A stretch of DNA of 5,192 nt from Actinomycetes bacterium (GTDB lineage: Bacteria > Actinomycetota > Actinomycetes > S36-B12 > GCA-2699445): the NCBI GenBank assembly GCA_022600255.1, contig JAHZKU010000088.1:1-5192 (forward strand). Reading direction: 5' to 3'. Every line of letters begins with the position of its first letter. Positions within the stretch are counted from its first letter, which is position 1. A program made the position numbers and the translations under genes. Below, piece after piece: positions 1 through 4,936 of this stretch. The notes under the pieces are model-generated. The model saw only the letters and a program-made list of their open reading frames with translations. It ran no database searches and was not told the origin of the DNA.

Positions 1-13
1 CGGCGAGCGCCAT
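1..13 (-). CDS. ctaE: Start of a gene running off the left edge, probably cytochrome c oxidase subunit III (partial)
   Basis: Only the start codon and three further codons (M-A-L-A) lie in the window, so the product cannot be read from its own sequence. That a gene starts here is supported by an ATG at 13-11 preceded by AGGAG at 25-21 with a 7-base spacer, one of the best ribosome binding sites in the window. The identity is inferred from synteny: in actinobacteria the ctaC-ctaD-ctaF block is commonly followed, on the same strand, by ctaE and qcrCAB. CtaE would be the membrane subunit III of the aa3 oxidase, which stabilises subunit I and its proton uptake. Any other minus-strand gene would fit the four visible codons equally well. 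Confidence 0.5.
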
Positions 14-18
14 GCTAA

Positions 19-25
19 ATCTCCT
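19..25 (-). promoter_or_regulatory. Ribosome binding site of the left-edge gene
   Basis: The minus strand reads AGGAGAT here, a strong match to the Shine-Dalgarno consensus. The AGGAG core (25-21) is 7 bases from the ATG at 13-11. It is the main evidence that a gene begins at the edge. Confidence 0.65.
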
Positions 26-32
26 GGATATT

Positions 33-50
33 CGCGGCCGATCGACCGCG
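33..50. promoter_or_regulatory. 18-bp near-perfect palindrome upstream of the left-edge gene
   Basis: CGCGGCCGATCGACCGCG reads the same on both strands apart from one mismatched pair (38 with 45). It lies 8 bp upstream of the ribosome binding site of the presumed ctaE. It could be a dimeric regulator's operator or an element in the 5' untranslated region. No regulator is identified, and a GC-rich background makes short palindromes less surprising. Confidence 0.35.
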
Positions 51-228
51 GTTGTGTATTGTTTCGCAAGTCCCGTCGGCGACCAACCAACACAGGCACA
101 CGGCACATGGCCGTCGTAGCAGGGCTAGCACGATTACCAACGAGATGCGACAAGGTTATCCTGAGTCCTGGCCGGGCTCAATCCCCCGTCGCGGATGACC
201 GGATGCGACCTCAGAACCAAACTTGCTC

Positions 229-254
229 CCGACGGCTACTAATCAGACCGTCGG
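229..254 (-). terminator. Stem-loop across the stop codon of the receiver gene, possible terminator
   Basis: A perfect 7-bp inverted repeat (229-235, CCGACGG; 248-254, CCGTCGG) encloses a 12-base loop containing the stop codon of the receiver gene (245-243). On the minus strand it is followed by GAGCAAGTTTGG, with no run of T. It would therefore be a T-poor stem-loop of the kind often proposed at actinobacterial gene ends, not a classical intrinsic terminator. It could equally be an mRNA-stabilising structure or chance. Confidence 0.35.
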
Positions 255-659
255 CAGCGATCCAATGCGTTGTCGCAACAGACTGGCGACCAACTCGGGG
301 AACGCCATTGGGTCCAACGGAGTCGGGGCGACGGCATCGGCTCGAGACCACGTCGCTAGCCAGGCATCGGACTGCCTTGCGACCAGCACCAATACCGGCG
401 GGCACTGATAGATCTCATCTTTCAGTTGTCGCGTGATGCCCATGCCCCCTGCTGGCACCGCCTCGCCGTCCAAGATGGCCAAGTCGATGCCACCGGCGTC
501 CATCTCCCGGATCACGACTGGTTCAGTGGCCACCTCGACGTATTCCACAGCGGGCAATTCCATGGTGGGGCGTAGACCCAACAATTGCTTGACGTTGTTG
601 CGGGTATTCACGTCGTCGCTATACAGCAAGATTCGCAGCGGTCCAGATCCAGTCGTCAT
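243..659 (-). CDS. Single-domain response-regulator receiver-like protein, degenerate
   Basis: The 138-residue product is a stand-alone CheY-like receiver with no DNA-binding or enzymatic output domain. Strand beta-1 is LRILLYSDD (residues 8-16), with the acidic pair D15-D16. The presumed phospho-acceptor is D64 in IDLAILDGE, followed by the AVPAGGMG turn. Two switch residues are missing. The Thr/Ser normally at the end of beta-4 is A94 (VLVLVARQ), and the invariant beta-5 Lys is replaced by T113 (APTPLDP, where LTKPF is typical). Phosphorylation may therefore be altered or lost, and the protein may act through protein contacts. I associate similar small receivers with actinobacterial aa3 oxidase loci, from memory only. 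The ATG at 659 is preferred because AGGA (672-669) lies 9 bases upstream and the receiver fold begins directly after it. An in-frame ATG at 692 would add 11 unrelated residues and has no good ribosome binding site. No histidine kinase gene is visible. Confidence 0.8.
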   Translation of the reverse strand: MTTGSGPLRILLYSDDVNTRNNVKQLLGLRPTMELPAVEYVEVATEPVVIREMDAGGIDLAILDGEAVPAGGMGITRQLKDEIYQCPPVLVLVARQSDAWLATWSRADAVAPTPLDPMAFPELVASLLRQRIGSLPTV

Positions 660-663
660 GGTT

Positions 664-682
664 CCCGATCCTATCGGGATCG
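664..682 (-). promoter_or_regulatory. Overlapping small hairpins at the ribosome binding site of the receiver gene
   Basis: Two mutually exclusive perfect stems overlap here: CCCGAT/ATCGGG (664-669 with 673-678, 3-base loop) and CGATCC/GGATCG (666-671 with 677-682, 5-base loop). The putative Shine-Dalgarno AGGA (672-669) falls inside both, partly in the loop of the first and the stem of the second. RNA folding could therefore mask the binding site. This is seen in the sequence; any regulatory role is inference. Confidence 0.3.
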
Positions 683-714
683 CAGGCGTCATGGATCATG
701 CAGCACCAATCTTC

Positions 715-751
715 TGGCCACGCGGGCTCTACTCACCGGCTCGCGTGGCCA
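715..751. repeat. Long inverted repeat in the divergent intergenic region
   Basis: TGGCCACGCG (715-724) and CGCGTGGCCA (742-751) are perfect 10-bp complements. The stem can be extended inward by a G-U, a G-C and a C-G pair, giving about 13 pairs around a short loop. It lies between the divergently transcribed receiver gene and membrane-protein gene. No T-tract follows on either strand, so it is not a standard terminator. Candidate roles are an operator shared by both genes or an untranslated RNA structure. Confidence 0.5.
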
Positions 752-757
752 AGCAGC

Positions 758-783
758 CTCGGCGACCACTCTGCGGAGCCGAG
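758..783. repeat. Second inverted repeat in the divergent intergenic region
   Basis: CTCGGC (758-763) and GCCGAG (778-783) form a perfect 6-bp inverted repeat around a 14-base spacer, just inside the long repeat at 715-751. It ends 32 bases before the start of the plus-strand gene. It is short enough to arise by chance in GC-rich DNA, so its significance is uncertain. Confidence 0.25.
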
Positions 784-803
784 AGAACGACCAGCCCAGC
801 CGA

Positions 804-812
804 TATGGTGAT
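804..812 (+). promoter_or_regulatory. Start-site signals of the small membrane-protein gene: distal Shine-Dalgarno match and/or -10 box
   Basis: GGTGAT (807-812) is complementary to the part of the 16S rRNA 3' tail next to the anti-Shine-Dalgarno core, and its register places the core at a normal distance from the ATG at 816. The overlapping TATGGT (804-809) fits the actinobacterial TANNNT -10 pattern and lies 6 bases before that ATG, as expected for a leaderless transcript. No -35 box is visible. The two readings compete and the sequence does not decide between them. Confidence 0.3.
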
Positions 813-815
813 GAT

Positions 816-1241
816 ATGGCGACCGAAGATGGCGGCGGACAGGAACCCGAAACCAACCCCACCCAGCCGCTGAGTCATGAGCAACCGACGGTTCAGCTGT
901 CAAGCTCTCGTACAGCCGACCAGAAGCAGCCTGCTGGTGCGCGCTGCAAGCATGGCCACGACCAACCCCGAAACCCGACGATTCATCCCACTCTCGGCAT
1001 GGTGCCCGCAGTCACAAGCGTGATCTTTGGTGGCATCGTCGTGGTGGTGATCCTGTTGATCGAGTTGTGGCTGATCCCCGCCCTCCTGGTCTGGACACTG
1101 GCAATCCTCGGCCTGGGGTTAGCGTTCTCAGCCATTGTCCAACTGGTCTTGGGGCATCGCGGCAAGTGTTGGTTCTACCGCACACTGCGGTGGTGGCTTG
1201 GGCCAGTGGGCAGCTTCATTGACCCATTCGAAATGGGCTAA
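816..1241 (+). CDS. Small membrane protein with two transmembrane helices, function unknown
   Basis: I do not recognise the family. The 141-residue product has a hydrophilic N-terminal half rich in Gln, Pro, Glu and Thr (residues 1-60), including a Cys/His cluster (C44, H46, H48, in CKHGH) that could bind metal, though this is speculative. Two strongly hydrophobic stretches follow, at about 62-83 (IVVVVILLIELW in its core) and about 86-112. A short aromatic and basic tail (HRGKCWFYRTLRWWLGP) ends in FIDPFEMG. There is no signal peptide. The helical hairpin predicts both ends on the same side of the membrane, probably the cytoplasm given the basic residues after helix 2. The frame stays open upstream to 585, but that part runs antisense to the receiver gene and across the intergenic repeats. 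The ATG at 816 follows a GGTGAT and starts a plausible sequence (MATEDGGG). It is the only clear plus-strand gene, divergent from the receiver gene and convergent with the transpeptidase gene. Confidence 0.7.
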   Translation: MATEDGGGQEPETNPTQPLSHEQPTVQLSSSRTADQKQPAGARCKHGHDQPRNPTIHPTLGMVPAVTSVIFGGIVVVVILLIELWLIPALLVWTLAILGLGLAFSAIVQLVLGHRGKCWFYRTLRWWLGPVGSFIDPFEMG

Positions 1242-1255
1242 TGCCCCGCACTGGC
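1202..1255 (+). terminator. Nested stem-loops at the end of the membrane-protein gene, possible terminator
   Basis: The hairpin CCCATT-CGA-AATGGG (1223-1237) sits just before the TAA stop (1239-1241). It is enclosed by a 7-bp outer pairing, GCCAGTG (1202-1208) with CACTGGC (1249-1255). No T-tract follows. Its position at a convergent gene end fits a termination or 3'-end structure, but part of it is coding sequence and the case is weak. Confidence 0.3.
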
Positions 1256-1290
1256 GAGCCAACCTCACCACACCCACGTCCGCAACCGGC

Positions 1291-1319
1291 CATCTGGCGC
1301 GTGACGCCACTAGATGGCG
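1291..1319 (-). terminator. Stem-loop across the stop codon of the transpeptidase gene, possible terminator
   Basis: CATCTGGCG (1291-1299) pairs with CGCC (1305-1308) and AGATG (1312-1316), giving 9 pairs with a 3-base bulge and the 5-base loop CGTGA. A competing hairpin pairs CGCCA (1305-1309) with TGGCG (1315-1319). Both include the transpeptidase stop codon (1312-1310). The structure lies in the 68-bp gap between converging genes, where bidirectional terminators are expected, but it has no T-tract. Confidence 0.35.
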
Positions 1320-2500
1320 CTGTCAGCCTTCCAGTCACTCCAGCTCTCATTCCAAACGGTAATCCCATTGCCGAGGTCCTGAGCTCGACCTGAGTTCACA
1401 ACTTCAACGATGTCGCCGACGTTCGAATTCTGCATAATCCATTCCGCATTACCCGTGCTGACGTTGACACAGCCGTGCGAGACGTTGGAGTTGCCTTGGG
1501 AACCAACCGACCACGGCGCTGAGTGAATGTACTCCCCGGACCAGGTCAGCCGCATCGCGATTGCAATGGGGATCTTGTAATACTCCGGGTCTGACTCCGC
1601 CACGTCGGCGGTGAAGATAATGTTGCGCTCCTTGCTCATGAGCACTTTGATACCCGAACGCGTGGCATAACCAGGCTTACCAGTAGATACGGGCATCGTG
1701 TTGATCACTTTGCCGTTCCGCTTGAATGTCATGTAGTGGCTCGCTGCATCGACTTTCATGATGTTGGCTGAGCCAATACTGAAATCACGCGTGGTGTTCT
1801 CCATTGCGTAGGCCCCGCCGCCGGCATGCACACCCTTGATGTCTGCGTTCAGGCTGACCTTGGTGTTGGCTGGCCAGTACTCTTTGGGCCGATAAGACAC
1901 GAAGGTGTCGCTGTCCCACGACCATCGCCCGGCAACCTGGGACTTGGCATTTGTGCTGACCTCCAGCCGGCGCTCGATGTCAGCCCGATTGGCGACCGGT
2001 TCACTGAACGAAACGGTGATAGGCATTCCCACACCGTAAGTCGATCCATCCCAGACGTTCGTCGTCACCTCGATCTGTTTCTCCGGGGTGAACGTTGTGA
2101 AGGAGTCCTTCGAGACGGTCTCTTTGCCTCTTAAGTCGACCGCAGAAGCAGTGACCCGGTATTTGGTACCAAACTCGAGGTCGGAGGTATTCAGCTTCCA
2201 GGCGCTGCCACCTTCAGCCAGCGTGCCGCCCACGCGGTCACCGGACTTCGCGGCCTTCACGACGACGTTATTGATCCGACCACCATCGACCGAAATCATC
2301 GGCTCCTCGTCGAAGGTGATGTCCTCACCACCAAAAACCGTCGAGCTGATGACAGCCTGCGATTCGGACCACGGGGCGGTGACAAGATTTAGGGATGGCC
2401 CGCAGGCGCTCAGAGCCAGCGCTCCAGTTGCTGCCAACGCGACTGCGGAAACGCGCACGCCACGGCGTGAGGATCGTTTAGCGCGGATTGGATGGGTCAC
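1310..2500 (-). CDS. L,D-transpeptidase lipoprotein, LdtMt2-like
   Basis: This 396-residue envelope enzyme is predicted to form 3-3 (mDap-mDap) cross-links in peptidoglycan and possibly to attach proteins to the wall. The N-terminus has a basic stretch (KRSSRRGVR), a hydrophobic core and the lipobox LSAC, which makes C33 the predicted lipidated residue. Two Ig-like domains follow (about 45-140 and 142-244), then a YkuD catalytic domain (about 247-368). Its signature is H326-S327-A-P-W, then S-H342-G-C344-V-N, with C344 the nucleophile. The H326, H342 and C344 spacing is the same as H336, H352 and C354 in M. tuberculosis LdtMt2, and the WNESWSDWKA tail matches that enzyme's C-terminal subdomain. 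The start is GTG (2500-2498), fixed by AGGAG 6 bases upstream and the signal peptide directly after it. It lies 262 bp downstream of ctaF on the same strand, so it may have its own promoter or be read through. This enzyme class is insensitive to most beta-lactams except carbapenems. Confidence 0.93.
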   Translation of the reverse strand: MTHPIRAKRSSRRGVRVSAVALAATGALALSACGPSLNLVTAPWSESQAVISSTVFGGEDITFDEEPMISVDGGRINNVVVKAAKSGDRVGGTLAEGGSAWKLNTSDLEFGTKYRVTASAVDLRGKETVSKDSFTTFTPEKQIEVTTNVWDGSTYGVGMPITVSFSEPVANRADIERRLEVSTNAKSQVAGRWSWDSDTFVSYRPKEYWPANTKVSLNADIKGVHAGGGAYAMENTTRDFSIGSANIMKVDAASHYMTFKRNGKVINTMPVSTGKPGYATRSGIKVLMSKERNIIFTADVAESDPEYYKIPIAIAMRLTWSGEYIHSAPWSVGSQGNSNVSHGCVNVSTGNAEWIMQNSNVGDIVEVVNSGRAQDLGNGITVWNESWSDWKADSAI

Positions 2501-2506
2501 AGGGAA

Positions 2507-2511
2507 CTCCT
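2507..2511 (-). promoter_or_regulatory. Ribosome binding site that fixes the GTG start of the transpeptidase gene
   Basis: The minus strand reads AGGAG at 2511-2507, 6 bases before the GTG at 2500-2498. No competing in-frame ATG precedes the signal peptide, so this site settles the start. Confidence 0.75.
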
Positions 2512-2594
2512 ACTGCAATGGACAAGGACTGACCATGCTTACGGTTAGTGCTTCGACAAGAACCGCCAATCACGCCTGACGAGTCTCTCCTGCC

Positions 2595-2620
2595 ATTCTG
2601 CGGCCCCAGACCCACAGAAT
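2595..2620. repeat. Imperfect inverted repeat between ctaF and the transpeptidase gene
   Basis: ATTCTG (2595-2600) and CAGAAT (2615-2620) are perfect complements, extended inward past one mismatch by GG/CC. The repeat lies in the 262-bp gap (2501-2762) about 140 bp after the ctaF stop and about 95 bp before the transpeptidase start. I see no convincing terminator right after ctaF and no clear -35/-10 pair in this gap. The repeat may be the 3' end of the cta message, part of the transpeptidase leader, or chance. Confidence 0.25.
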
Positions 2621-2762
2621 CCAATCAGAACACGTAACGAATCGATGAAACCGAATCTGGTTCCAACGCACCCTTACGATACGTCCGATTGAACCTAAAT
2701 GCCCGAGTTAACCTTCCGAAAGCCAGTAATGGGACGCACACCCAAGCCGCGCGGTTCCCCGC

Positions 2763-3158
2763 CTAGTGTGCGTGATCTCCGGTGTAGTACTCCAACATCC
2801 ATCCGGTAATCGCAATCATCAGAATCACGATTCCCCAAACGAACATCCAAGCGGCAAAGATGAAACCCAAGCTCACAACAAAAGCCGAGAACCCCACGGC
2901 TAGCGGCCACCATGAATGTGGGCTGAAGAAACCGTACTCTGGGTCGGCCTCGTCAACCTCTGCACCCAAGCGATCTTCTGGCCGAGGAAACACGGCCTTG
3001 GAGGTGTACAGCATGTAGAAGCCGGCAATCATGGCCAGACCGCCGGTGAACAGCAGCAACATGATGCCAACGATGTCCCGGGCCAGAATGCCGTAGACGA
3101 TCGTAAGGCCGATGAAGAAGATCGCACCAAGTGCGAACAGCATTCCCTCGATTTTCAT
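2763..3158 (-). CDS. ctaF: Cytochrome c oxidase subunit IV (actinobacterial CtaF)
   Basis: CtaF is the small accessory membrane subunit of actinobacterial aa3 oxidases, needed for a stable complex rather than for catalysis. The 131-residue product is full length for the family. It has two N-terminal hydrophobic helices (about 4-24 and 30-53), a hydrophilic link containing FPRPEDR (57-63) and the highly typical FFSPHSWWPL (77-86), two further helices (about 83-104 and 104-121), and a short tail ending in GDHAH. Its ATG (3158-3156) overlaps the ctaD stop codon in ATGA. It also has its own ribosome binding site, AGGGAG, 6 bases upstream within the last ctaD codons. This arrangement points to coupled translation and a fixed ratio with subunit I. 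The gene ends in TAG (2765-2763). Confidence 0.95.
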   Translation of the reverse strand: MKIEGMLFALGAIFFIGLTIVYGILARDIVGIMLLLFTGGLAMIAGFYMLYTSKAVFPRPEDRLGAEVDEADPEYGFFSPHSWWPLAVGFSAFVVSLGFIFAAWMFVWGIVILMIAITGWMLEYYTGDHAH

Positions 3159-4936
3159 TTGCCGCTCCCTTCGTCGCCGCTCTGCTCCGCATCGGGAACT
3201 TCAGTGAGCACACTGGTTTGGGTACGACCAGGCACTGCGTTAGGGTCCTGACTCACCCCGGAGATGTCGGGGTGATGAAGATCAAAGGCGGGTCGCACCG
3301 ACCGGATCCGAGGCAACGAATGGAAGTTGTGCCGCGGGGGTGGACAACTGGTGGCCCATTCCAGGGAGTTGCCCCAACCCCAAGGATCATCTACCCCGAC
3401 CATCGGCTCCTTGCGCCAGGTATGCCAAACGTTGTACAGGAAAATGACGACTGAAATCCCAATCAGGAATGAGCCAATCGTGGAAATCTGGTTCATCGCG
3501 ACGAAGCCATCTTCTGGCAGGTAGTCGCCATATCGACGAGGCATGCCCTCAACACCTAGCCAGTGCTGAATCAGGAACGTGACCTGGAAACCGATGAATA
3601 GGAACCAGAACTGCCACTTGCCGAGCGTCTCGTTCATCTTGCGCCCGGTCCACTTTGGCCACCAGAAATAGTAGGCGGCAAACATGAGGAACACGACGGT
3701 TCCGAATACTGTGTAGTGGAAGTGGGCCACGACGAAGTACGAGTCCGAGACGTGGAAATCCAGTGGCGGTGAAGCGAGGATAACGCCGGTCAAGCCGCCG
3801 AACAGGAACGTGGCCAGGAAGCCCATCGTATAGAGAAGTGGCGTATCGAATGACACCGACCCTCGCCACATCGTGGCTATCCAGTTGAAGAATTTCACGC
3901 CAGTGGGGACCGCAATCAACATGGTCATCAAGGCAAAGAACGGCAGGTAGACCGACCCTGTGACGTACATGTGGTGCGCCCACACCGCGACAGACAGTCC
4001 GGCGATGGCGATGGTGGCAAAGACCAAACCCTTGTAGCCAAAGATCGGTTTTCGACTGAAGACCGGAATGATCTCAGACGCCACCCCGAAGAAGGGTAAC
4101 GCGAGAATATAGACCTCTGGATGGCCGAAGAACCAGAACAGGTGCTGCCACAGAATGGCACCACCATTCTCCGCCGCAAAGATGACGGTCCCGAACTTGC
4201 GATCGATCTCCAGCACCACCAGCGCAGCCGCCAAAATGGGGAACGCCATCAGGACCAGCACCGATGTAATGAAGGTGGTCCAGGAGAAGATCGGCATCCG
4301 GAACATGGTCATGCCAGGCATCCGCATGCAGAAGATCGTCGTGATGAAGTTGACGGCACCTAGGATCGTGCCGAAGCCACCCATGGCCAAGCCCATCAGC
4401 CAGAGGTCGCCACCGACGCTCGGTGAGAAGACACCGGTGGAGAGAGGTGCGTAGGCCGTCCAGCCAAAGGACGCGGCCCCTTCTGGAGTGATGAGGCTGA
4501 GTGAAGCCGTCAAACCGCCGAAGAAGAACAGCCAATAACCCAGCATATTCAGGCGGGGGAAGGCTACGTCTGGGGCGCCGATCTGCAACGGCATCACGAC
4601 GTTGCCCAAACCAACAAACAGCGGCGTGGCGAACAAGAACAGCATGATTGTGCCGTGCATCGTGAACAGCTGGTTGTAGTGCTCCAGCGAGACGAACTGC
4701 AAGCCCGGTTCCGCGAGTTCCGCGCGAATCACCAGCGCCATCACACCCGCGATCAAGAAGTACACGAACGACGTGATCAGGTACATGTACCCGATGGTCT
4801 TGTGGTCCGTGGACGTGATCCAGTTGATGAAAGTGCGGCCCATCCGCGGGTTCTTCTTGGGCTCCCAGTCCTCTGTCACATCACGCGGTGCCGGCGGCGG
4901 CGTGGGATTGCTAGGTGGGTCAGTGAGGATTGTCAT
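3155..4936 (-). CDS. ctaD: Cytochrome c oxidase subunit I, aa3 type
   Basis: CtaD is the catalytic, proton-pumping subunit in the cytoplasmic membrane. It reduces O2 to water at the haem a3-CuB centre with electrons from cytochrome c or the bcc complex. The 593-residue product is complete. Expected ligands are all visible: H94 (HGTIMLF) and H407 for haem a, H405 for haem a3 (VAHFHY), and H272, H321 and H322 for CuB (GHPEVY and WAHHMY). Y276 would form the His-Tyr cross-link with H272. The proton routes also look intact: D123 and N130 with E274 for the D channel, and T345 and K348 for the K channel. E274 in HPEVY marks a type A1 haem-copper oxidase. About twelve hydrophobic helices lie between residues 40 and 505. 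The proline-rich N-terminus and the tail after 510 (SLEWATSCPPPRHNF) are usual for actinobacterial members. The ATG overlaps the ctaC stop in ATGA, and the upstream Shine-Dalgarno match is weak, so coupling to ctaC translation is likely. Confidence 0.98.
   Translation of the reverse strand: MTILTDPPSNPTPPPAPRDVTEDWEPKKNPRMGRTFINWITSTDHKTIGYMYLITSFVYFLIAGVMALVIRAELAEPGLQFVSLEHYNQLFTMHGTIMLFLFATPLFVGLGNVVMPLQIGAPDVAFPRLNMLGYWLFFFGGLTASLSLITPEGAASFGWTAYAPLSTGVFSPSVGGDLWLMGLAMGGFGTILGAVNFITTIFCMRMPGMTMFRMPIFSWTTFITSVLVLMAFPILAAALVVLEIDRKFGTVIFAAENGGAILWQHLFWFFGHPEVYILALPFFGVASEIIPVFSRKPIFGYKGLVFATIAIAGLSVAVWAHHMYVTGSVYLPFFALMTMLIAVPTGVKFFNWIATMWRGSVSFDTPLLYTMGFLATFLFGGLTGVILASPPLDFHVSDSYFVVAHFHYTVFGTVVFLMFAAYYFWWPKWTGRKMNETLGKWQFWFLFIGFQVTFLIQHWLGVEGMPRRYGDYLPEDGFVAMNQISTIGSFLIGISVVIFLYNVWHTWRKEPMVGVDDPWGWGNSLEWATSCPPPRHNFHSLPRIRSVRPAFDLHHPDISGVSQDPNAVPGRTQTSVLTEVPDAEQSGDEGSGK
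3165..3170 (-). promoter_or_regulatory. Ribosome binding site of ctaF inside the ctaD 3' end
   Basis: The minus strand reads AGGGAG at 3170-3165, 6 bases before the ctaF ATG. It is made from the codons for the last residues of ctaD (EGSGK). It supports the ctaF start and suggests that ctaF translation is reinforced rather than purely coupled. Confidence 0.6.

Noticed and set aside
155..181. Possible minus-strand promoter for the left-edge gene, TTGAGC (181-176) and GATAAC (160-155)
   Set aside because: The 15-base spacer is short and the -10 match is poor. No pair of boxes in 14-242 stood out.
59..436. Plus-strand open frame of 125 codons over the left intergenic region and the receiver gene's 3' end
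   Set aside because: The translation is rich in Arg, Thr and Pro with no domain or hydrophobic pattern, has no good ribosome binding site, and half of it is antisense to the receiver gene.
660..692. Longer receiver protein starting at 692
   Set aside because: No Shine-Dalgarno site precedes 692, and the 11 added residues are unlike a receiver N-terminus. The ATG at 659 has AGGA at a suitable distance.
715..751. A tRNA or other structured RNA gene around the long inverted repeat
   Set aside because: There is no D-arm, anticodon arm, T-loop motif or second stem at the right spacing; it is a single hairpin.
585..815. Longer version of the membrane protein starting at 585
   Set aside because: The extra 77 residues are antisense to the receiver gene start and cover the intergenic inverted repeats. 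The sequence is Arg/Ser-rich noise, and the ATG at 816 has better start signals.
433..873. Plus-strand open frame of 146 codons antisense to the receiver gene
   Set aside because: It mirrors the receiver coding frame and crosses the intergenic repeats. The composition is low-information and no family is recognisable.
2088..2579. Plus-strand open frame of 163 codons antisense to the transpeptidase N-terminus
   Set aside because: It is a mirror of a well-supported gene. The translation has no recognisable features.
2748..2765. Terminator directly after ctaF
   Set aside because: Only a 4-bp stem (GCGG-GGAA-CCGC) is present, with no T-tract, which is too weak to call.
4074..4535. Alternative minus-strand frame of 153 codons inside ctaD
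   Set aside because: It is a shifted reading of the ctaD sequence, rich in His, Arg and Asp, with no independent start signal.
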